Assembly (NCBI RefSeq): GCF_029392875.1
Contig: NZ_CP113946.1
Coordinates: 1 to 64,000 of the forward strand
DNA: 64,000 nt
Origin: Lactobacillus sp. ESL0677
GTDB taxonomy: Bacteria; Bacillota; Bacilli; Lactobacillales; Lactobacillaceae
Reading direction: 5' to 3'
Part shown: in pieces, positions 59,695-64,000 of the stretch
How positions within the stretch are numbered: position 1 is the stretch's first letter
How the letters are laid out: each line of letters begins with the position of its first letter
The notes under the pieces: generated by a model
What the model saw: only the letters and a program-made list of their open reading frames with translations
Database searches by the model: none
What the model was told of the DNA's origin: nothing
Made by a program: the position numbers and the translations under genes

Positions 59695-59973
59695 ATGAGT
59701 TTTGAAGGCAGCTTTAAGGCGCTCTCTGATCCAGTTCGCCGCAAAATCTTGCAGTTGTTAAAGAATGGCCGGTTATCAGCCGGAGAAATCGCCCAGCATT
59801 TTAACATGACCAAGGCAACGATTTCATATCATCTCAATATTCTGAAAAAGGCGGATTTGGTTTTTGAAGAACGAGAGAAAAATTTTATTTATTATTCACT
59901 AAATACAACAATTTTAGAGGAAATTATGACGTGGTTAATTGATTTAAAAGGGGGTCATAATGATGAAAAATAA
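59695..59973 (+). CDS. sdpR: SdpR-like ArsR-family autorepressor
   Basis: This 92-residue winged-helix regulator of the ArsR/SmtB family, SdpR subgroup, is nearly all one DNA-binding domain. Visible are FKALSDPVRRKILQLLKNGRLSAGEIAQHFNMTKATISYHLNILKKADLVFEEREKNFIYYSLN. No metal-binding cysteines are present, as expected for SdpR, which responds to its partner SdpI rather than metals. It overlaps the sdpI start by 14 bases. A 40-bp palindrome in front of it is the probable operator, giving autorepression. Confidence 0.9.
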   Translation: MSFEGSFKALSDPVRRKILQLLKNGRLSAGEIAQHFNMTKATISYHLNILKKADLVFEEREKNFIYYSLNTTILEEIMTWLIDLKGGHNDEK

Positions 59974-60574
59974 TTTGCGCAGAACATGGCTAATTACTAG
60001 TTTAGTAATCTTGATTTCGCTATTGATCGGGCTACTACTTTGGTCTAAATTGCCTAATGTAATGGCAACACATTTTGGTAATAATAATGAACCCAATGGC
60101 TGGATGCCTAAGTGGGTTGCGGTTTTTGGTCTGCCATTAATAATGCTGGGACTGCAATGGTTTGTTTATTTTCGGACTGCTAAGCAAAATATTAATGCCA
60201 AACTAGCTAATGTTGCCTTATGGTTAGTGCCACTGATTTCAGTTATTGTTTGCCTTTGCATGTACACTTTTAATTTGGGCTATCACGTCAAGGTAGGGAT
60301 GATTGTTACTCTGCTTGTGGGATTTGTCTTTGTGCTAATCGGCAACTTTTTGCCTAAAGGGCAACCTAACAGGGCGATGGGTGTGCGGCTGCCACGGACG
60401 TTAACTAACGGTGAAAATTGGCGTAAAACTAACCGCTTTACTGGTTGGCTTCTTGTCTTGTGTGGCTTAATCCTGATGGCTCTGTCGTTTTATCAAATTT
60501 GGTGGTTGATTATCCCAGTTGTAGCTGCGGTGGTCATCTTGCCGGTGATTTACTCTTATTTGTTGGCAAAATAA
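59960..60574 (+). CDS. sdpI: SdpI-family immunity membrane protein
   Basis: This 204-residue membrane protein has six or so helices. Its first half is the DUF1648 segment (ITSLVILISLLIGLLLWSKLPNVMATHFGNNNEPNGW) and the second half is the SdpI domain with the motif NRAMGVRLPRTLTNGENWRKTNRFTGW (about 136-162). In Bacillus, SdpI protects against the toxic peptide SdpC and sequesters SdpR at the membrane. No sdpC-like toxin gene was found here, so it probably defends against foreign or envelope-active peptides. A second in-frame ATG follows directly. Confidence 0.9.
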   Translation: MMKNNLRRTWLITSLVILISLLIGLLLWSKLPNVMATHFGNNNEPNGWMPKWVAVFGLPLIMLGLQWFVYFRTAKQNINAKLANVALWLVPLISVIVCLCMYTFNLGYHVKVGMIVTLLVGFVFVLIGNFLPKGQPNRAMGVRLPRTLTNGENWRKTNRFTGWLLVLCGLILMALSFYQIWWLIIPVVAAVVILPVIYSYLLAK

Positions 60575-60595
60575 AAGAGTATTAGGGAAATATTC

Positions 60596-60673
60596 ATGGA
60601 AACACCGATTTTTATTTTAATTAGGGGTAATTCAGGCAGCGGGAAAACTGCATTAGCAGAAGTCAATTTGTAA
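60596..60673 (+). pseudogene. Truncated P-loop kinase-like fragment
   Basis: Twenty-five codons encode METPIFILIRGNSGSGKTAL and then stop after AEVNL. The GNSGSGKT P-loop is the start of a small kinase or AAA-type ATPase, of which the rest is missing. A TAGGGAA stretch precedes it. It lies between sdpI and the tRNA-Lys terminator. Confidence 0.6.
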
Positions 60674-60690
60674 AAATATTAGATAAAACA

Positions 60691-60730
60691 AAACAAGTTC
60701 CTCAGATATTACTCCGAGAAACTTGTTTTT
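60691..60730. terminator. Terminator after first tRNA-Lys (minus) and sdpI side
   Basis: A stem AAACAAGTT with CTC (60691-60703) pairs with GAG and AACTTGTTT (60716-60728) around one mismatch. A/T runs lie on both sides. Confidence 0.65.
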
Positions 60731-60776
60731 GGTATAAAAAAAGCACCGCCTACTTGCAGTGCCAATTCTATTATGG

Positions 60777-60849
60777 TGGGTGGCCAGGGGTTCGAACCCT
60801 GGACCCACGGATTAAGAGTCCGTTGCTCTGCCAGCTGAGCTAGCCACCC
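60777..60849 (-). tRNA. tRNA-Lys (CTT), copy with encoded CCA
   Basis: On the minus strand, acceptor GGGTGGC/GCCACCC, anticodon loop CTCTTAA (anticodon CTT) and T loop TTCGAAC. The 3' CCA is encoded (plus strand TGG at 60774-60776). Confidence 0.94.
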
Positions 60850-60878
60850 AAGTCATATTTATCTGTTGACAATTAAAT

Positions 60879-60907
60879 ATATTAGCAATTATTTTTGGTT
60901 TTGACAA
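60879..60907 (-). promoter_or_regulatory. Promoter of the first tRNA-Lys gene
   Basis: On the minus strand, TTGTCA (60907-60902) and TAATAT (60884-60879) with 17-base spacing. Confidence 0.6.
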
Positions 60908-60940
60908 GAGTTTTGAGCAAAAAATTTTCAAAAAAGATAA

Positions 60941-60972
60941 AAAACAGCGATTAAGTTAATAATCGCTGTTTT
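60941..60972 (-). terminator. Terminator of the second tRNA-Lys gene
   Basis: Perfect 12-bp stem (60941-60952 with 60961-60972), 8-nt loop; T-rich run follows on the minus strand. Confidence 0.85.
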
Positions 60973-60980
60973 ATAGGTTA

Positions 60981-61053
60981 TGGGTGGCCAGGGGTTCGAA
61001 CCCTGGACCCACGGATTAAGAGTCCGTTGCTCTGCCAGCTGAGCTAGCCACCC
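60981..61053 (-). tRNA. tRNA-Lys (CTT), copy without encoded CCA
   Basis: The 73-nt gene body is identical to the first copy at 60777-60849, but the bases after the discriminator read TAA, not CCA. It has its own promoter and terminator. Confidence 0.94.
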
Positions 61054-61084
61054 AAATCATTATTATATGTAACCGACAAAAACT

Positions 61085-61113
61085 ATTATGCTATTATTTT
61101 TAGTGAATTGCAA
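61085..61113 (-). promoter_or_regulatory. Promoter of the second tRNA-Lys gene
   Basis: On the minus strand, TTGCAA (61113-61108) and CATAAT (61090-61085) with 17-base spacing. Confidence 0.55.
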
Positions 61114-61141
61114 GTTTTTTTATTAAATTTCGGTGACTTTT

Positions 61142-61170
61142 TTGGCTAATAGGGTAAAAACCAGTATAAT
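61142..61170 (+). promoter_or_regulatory. Promoter of the walRKH operon
   Basis: TTGGCT (61142-61147) and TATAAT (61165-61170) with 17-base spacing, 21 bases before walR. Confidence 0.65.
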
Positions 61171-61191
61171 AAAAGAAAAGGGGGACTTTCG

Positions 61192-61908
61192 ATGCCAAAG
61201 AAGATTCTCGTTGTCGATGACGAAAAACCGATTTCTGATATTATCAAGTTTAATTTAACTAAGGAAGGGTTCGATGTCGACACCGCTTATGATGGCGAAG
61301 AAGCCGTCAAGAAAGTTGATGAATACAATCCAGATTTAATGATTTTGGATCTGATGCTGCCTAAGAAGGATGGCTTGGAGGTTGCACGCGAGGTCAGACA
61401 AACGCACGACATGCCAATTATCATGGTGACAGCTAAGGATACCGAGATTGACAAGGTGTTGGGCCTAGAAATGGGTGCTGATGACTATGTCACTAAGCCT
61501 TTTTCTAATCGAGAATTAGTTGCTCGGGTTAAGGCTAATTTGCGGCGCCGTGATATTGTCAAAAAGGTTGAGAGTGCAAATCAAGAGAGTGCAACTAAGA
61601 ATATCACGATTGGCAACTTGGTAATCATGCCAGATGCCTACATCGTTGAAAAAGACGGTAAAAAGATCGAACTAACCCACCGCGAGTTTGAGCTGCTCTA
61701 TTATTTAGCCCAGCACATGGGACAAGTAATGACTAGAGAGCACCTGTTACAAACCGTCTGGGGTTATGATTACTTCGGGGATGTGCGGACCGTTGACGTT
61801 ACGGTTCACCGTCTGCGTGAAAAAATCGAGGATAACCCCGTACAAGCGCAAATTCTGCTGACACGGCGTGGTGTTGGCTATTACGTCAAACAAGCAAATG
61901 AAGATTAA
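61192..61908 (+). CDS. walR: Response regulator WalR (YycF)
   Basis: WalR is the essential OmpR-type regulator of wall hydrolases in Firmicutes. The 238-residue protein has a receiver domain with acidic pocket VVDDEKP, the phosphorylated Asp53 in [43 protein letters not shown], and a C-terminal winged helix (about 130-234, with [54 protein letters not shown]). The GGGGGAC ribosome binding site is strong. A hairpin and 65 bases separate it from walK. Confidence 0.95.
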   Translation: MPKKILVVDDEKPISDIIKFNLTKEGFDVDTAYDGEEAVKKVDEYNPDLMILDLMLPKKDGLEVAREVRQTHDMPIIMVTAKDTEIDKVLGLEMGADDYVTKPFSNRELVARVKANLRRRDIVKKVESANQESATKNITIGNLVIMPDAYIVEKDGKKIELTHREFELLYYLAQHMGQVMTREHLLQTVWGYDYFGDVRTVDVTVHRLREKIEDNPVQAQILLTRRGVGYYVKQANED

Positions 61909-61914
61909 ACAAAG

Positions 61915-61955
61915 AAAAAGCCTGCCGGACTATTTTTAGTGCGCGGCTTTTTTAC
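61915..61955 (+). terminator. Hairpin between walR and walK, possible attenuator
   Basis: AAAAAGCC (61915-61922) pairs with GGCTTTTT (61945-61952), with a weaker inner helix, followed by T residues. It lies inside the operon. Confidence 0.55.
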
Positions 61956-61973
61956 TATCTAATATGAAAAATA

Positions 61974-63830
61974 ATGAAAAAAATCAAGAGTAAGTTAAAA
62001 CATCTATTTATTTCGATTAATACGACTTTGGCAATTGTCTTTATGGCAATGATTATTGCTATGATTGAAGTTATTGGGGCGTATTTTACTAGGCAATTGG
62101 AACAAAACAGTATTGAGAGTTTCCAGTCGTCAATTCAAGTACCGCCGATTGTTACTAATCAGCTGTCATTGCAATTGCTGCGCGATAATAAACGGCCAAG
62201 CGCCAGCTTGAACCGGATTGTTAATGATTACAGCAATGGTACTAACACGATTAGTGAGATTATTGTGGTTGATAACAAGGACATTATTCGGGCAGTGTCA
62301 AATCTGAATGACAAAAGTCGAATCGGTCAGCGGGTTAACAATCTGCTGGTTAAGCAAGTCACGTCAACAGGCCGTCAGGCAACCAAAGTAATCAATGATA
62401 AAGACAATTACATGGTGCAGGTGACGCCGCTAAATGCTGGCAATGGGTCGACCAACACAGTTGGGGCAATTTATGTACGGGCGTCAATGCAGGGCGTATT
62501 TAACAATTTGCGTAATATTTCCTTTATGTTCTTGGTGACATCGTTAATTGCCGCGGTGATAGGCGCGATATTGTCGTTAGTTGTTTCGCATGCGATTACC
62601 AAGCCAATCGAGGAAATGCAGGGGCAGGCATTAAATATTGCCGATGGCGATTATTCCAGCCAAGTGAAGATTTATTCTAATGATGAGTTAGGACAATTAG
62701 GGCAAGCCTTTAATACTTTGTCCGTGCGCATTGAACGGTCGCAGGAAGAGTCTGAGAGTGAGCAGCGACGGCTGGATAGCGTGTTGTCACATATGAGTGA
62801 TGGGGTGCTAGCGACCGATCGGCATGGCAACGTTAGTGTTGTTAACCAGATGGCACTCAACTTTTTAAATAAAACTAAGGAAGCAATTATCAACAAGCCG
62901 ATTGCGGAAGTTCTAGGACTAAAAGAAATCTCACAAGATTTAATGTCGAATCAAAAAGGAATTGTCATTACGCTTAACGAGGGGACGCGTGATGAAGTGA
63001 TTTTGCATGCCAGCTTTTCACTGATTAAGCGGGTAACGGGCTTTGTGTCTGGGAGTGTTTGCGTGCTGCACGATATTACCGAGCAGCAGAAGAATGAAAA
63101 TTCGCAAAAGCAGTTTGTATCTAACGTGTCGCATGAATTGCGGACACCGCTGACAAGTCTGCACGCGTATATTGAAACTCTGAATGAAGGTGCATGGAAG
63201 GATCCGAACGTGGCCCCGCAATTTTTGCAAGTAACGCAAGAAGAAACTGAACGCATGATTCGCATGATTAACGAGTTGCTTAGTCTGTCACGAATGGACC
63301 GTGGTGTGTCCAAGGTTGATGTTGAGTGGGTTAATTTTAATGATTTTGTGGCGCATATTTTGGACAGGTTTGACATAATTGTTAAAACTGATGCTAAAGA
63401 AGGCAAGAAGAAGTATATCATTAGTCGTAAATTAGGCACGCAGGCCTTGTGGGTTGAGATTGACACCGATAAGATGGCGCAGGTAATCGATAATATTATG
63501 AATAATGCGATTAAGTATTCGCCAGATGGTGGGACAATCACGGTTAAACTGCAGCAGGAACAAAATCGCTTGCTTTTAAGCATAACTGACCAAGGACTTG
63601 GGATTCCGCGCGAAGACCTTAATAAAATTTTTGACCGATTTTATCGGGTTGATAAGGCGCGCTCGCGGGCTCAAGGTGGTACAGGCTTGGGATTAGCAAT
63701 TGCTAAGGAAATTGTAACAGCCCACCGTGGTCAAATTTGGGCTAACAGCAGCGAGGGTAAGGGTTCCACCTTCTACATTGCCTTGCCGTATGAACCAATG
63801 AGCGAGGAGGATGATTGGGATGAAATTTAA
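61974..63830 (+). CDS. walK: Sensor histidine kinase WalK (YycG)
   Basis: WalK is the membrane kinase partner of WalR, sensing wall or division state. The 618-residue protein has a first membrane helix (about 14-37), an extracellular sensor (about 38-182), a second helix (about 183-205), HAMP (about 206-258) and PAS (about 265-370). Then comes the phosphoacceptor His387 in SNVSHELRTPLTSLHAY, and an ATPase domain with NAIKYSPDGG, DQGLGIPREDLNKIFDRFYRVD and GGTGLGLAIAKEIV. No Shine-Dalgarno sequence is visible before the ATG, unusual for this genome. Its 3' end overlaps walH by 11 bases. Confidence 0.95.
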   Translation: MKKIKSKLKHLFISINTTLAIVFMAMIIAMIEVIGAYFTRQLEQNSIESFQSSIQVPPIVTNQLSLQLLRDNKRPSASLNRIVNDYSNGTNTISEIIVVDNKDIIRAVSNLNDKSRIGQRVNNLLVKQVTSTGRQATKVINDKDNYMVQVTPLNAGNGSTNTVGAIYVRASMQGVFNNLRNISFMFLVTSLIAAVIGAILSLVVSHAITKPIEEMQGQALNIADGDYSSQVKIYSNDELGQLGQAFNTLSVRIERSQEESESEQRRLDSVLSHMSDGVLATDRHGNVSVVNQMALNFLNKTKEAIINKPIAEVLGLKEISQDLMSNQKGIVITLNEGTRDEVILHASFSLIKRVTGFVSGSVCVLHDITEQQKNENSQKQFVSNVSHELRTPLTSLHAYIETLNEGAWKDPNVAPQFLQVTQEETERMIRMINELLSLSRMDRGVSKVDVEWVNFNDFVAHILDRFDIIVKTDAKEGKKKYIISRKLGTQALWVEIDTDKMAQVIDNIMNNAIKYSPDGGTITVKLQQEQNRLLLSITDQGLGIPREDLNKIFDRFYRVDKARSRAQGGTGLGLAIAKEIVTAHRGQIWANSSEGKGSTFYIALPYEPMSEEDDWDEI

Positions 63831-64000
63831 GTTTAAATTTGGTGATTTCTTCTTGCTGGTCGGTACACTGCTTGTCTTTAGCTTGTCGATTGTGTTGTGG
63901 ATTTTTATCATGACCAATGATCAGTATTTTAGTCATATTAACCAAACCAGTAGCGTAGCACAGCAGTCGCGTAATCGGCTCAATAATTCGATTTATGACC
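63820..64000 (+). CDS. walH: WalH (YycH) regulatory protein, truncated by window edge
   Basis: The first 60 codons are present: MKFKFKFGDFFLLVGTLLVF then a single membrane helix (about 10-31) and an extracellular start. YycH-type proteins sit in the membrane and modulate WalK. The start follows GAGGAGG in the end of walK and overlaps it by 11 bases, which shows operon coupling. The gene continues beyond position 64000, so its length cannot be judged. Confidence 0.85.
   Translation, partial: MKFKFKFGDFFLLVGTLLVFSLSIVLWIFIMTNDQYFSHINQTSSVAQQSRNRLNNSIYD

Noticed and set aside
59960..60574. SDP cannibalism toxin locus
   Set aside because: sdpR and sdpI are present but no SdpA, SdpB or SdpC-like gene is nearby; only the immunity half is supported.
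62951..63583. 210-residue minus-strand frame inside walK
   Set aside because: Opposite a conserved histidine kinase, rich in Ser/Cys, with no motifs or ribosome binding site.

Overview
The window is the start of a low-GC Firmicute chromosome, almost certainly a Lactobacillus sensu stricto (L. delbrueckii group). This rests on the gene order dnaA-dnaN-yaaA-recF-gyrB-gyrA-rpsF-ssb-rpsR-gdpP-rplI-dnaB, a lactobacillus-type 16S rRNA, a D-lactate dehydrogenase, SdpR/SdpI and a WalRKH operon. The species was not resolved by reading alone. Replication should run left to right from the dnaA-dnaN origin; most genes and the rRNA operon are co-directional with it.

Layout. 1-14.4 kb is the conserved replication and ribosome core. 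The dnaA-dnaN gap holds a consensus DnaA box inside a perfect palindrome, a DnaA-trio-like run and an AT-rich unwinding element. 14.4-16.5 kb holds a CsbD-like peptide gene, a lipase-like hydrolase, an MgtC-type membrane protein and a near-consensus parS-like site. 16.6-26.0 kb is an accessory and decaying zone: tRNA-Thr, an intact ISLre2-type IS, a PBECR4-type putative RNase preceded by a candidate small RNA and terminator, a broken CPBP protease, a TraX protein, a broken IS4-type element interrupted by an IS30-type element, a three-gene remnant (MerR, CMD-cupin, SDR), and a solitary IS30 end.

26.2-37.5 kb is metabolic: SemiSWEET with an unrecognised 450-residue protein behind a cre-like site, a beta-hydroxyacid dehydrogenase, two aldo-keto reductases, a CPA2 antiporter, HAD phosphatase, ProC, D-LDH, a frameshifted fructosamine kinase and exonuclease III. 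37.5-42.4 kb holds a tiny 31-residue peptide gene with its own promoter and terminator, a SauUSI-like type IV restriction enzyme (PLD nuclease, SF2 helicase, DUF3427-like C-terminus), a secreted beta-lactamase-fold serine hydrolase and a deformylase-like protein.

42.4-47.9 kb is one rrn operon with three tandem promoters, no tRNA in the 16S-23S spacer, and tRNA-Asn at the end. 47.9-54.4 kb is organic-acid metabolism: LysR with a divergent flavin-dependent fumarate reductase, an orphan citG, and a GntP permease with glycerate kinase. 54.4-59.5 kb holds a cytochrome-b5-like protein, a tightly packed acyltransferase/GT8/GT8/acyltransferase operon that probably builds an acylated glycolipid or envelope glycan, and a DUF1700/DUF4097 envelope protein. 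59.6-64 kb holds sdpR-sdpI behind a perfect 40-bp palindrome, two tRNA-Lys genes, and walR-walK-walH, the last cut by the window edge.

The best candidates for something undescribed are the RNA-terminator-PBECR4 arrangement (18.5-19.3 kb), the two-acyltransferase/two-GT8 operon (54.7-58.2 kb), the SemiSWEET plus 450-residue protein pair (26.2-27.8 kb) and the 31-residue peptide (37.6 kb). No CRISPR array was seen.
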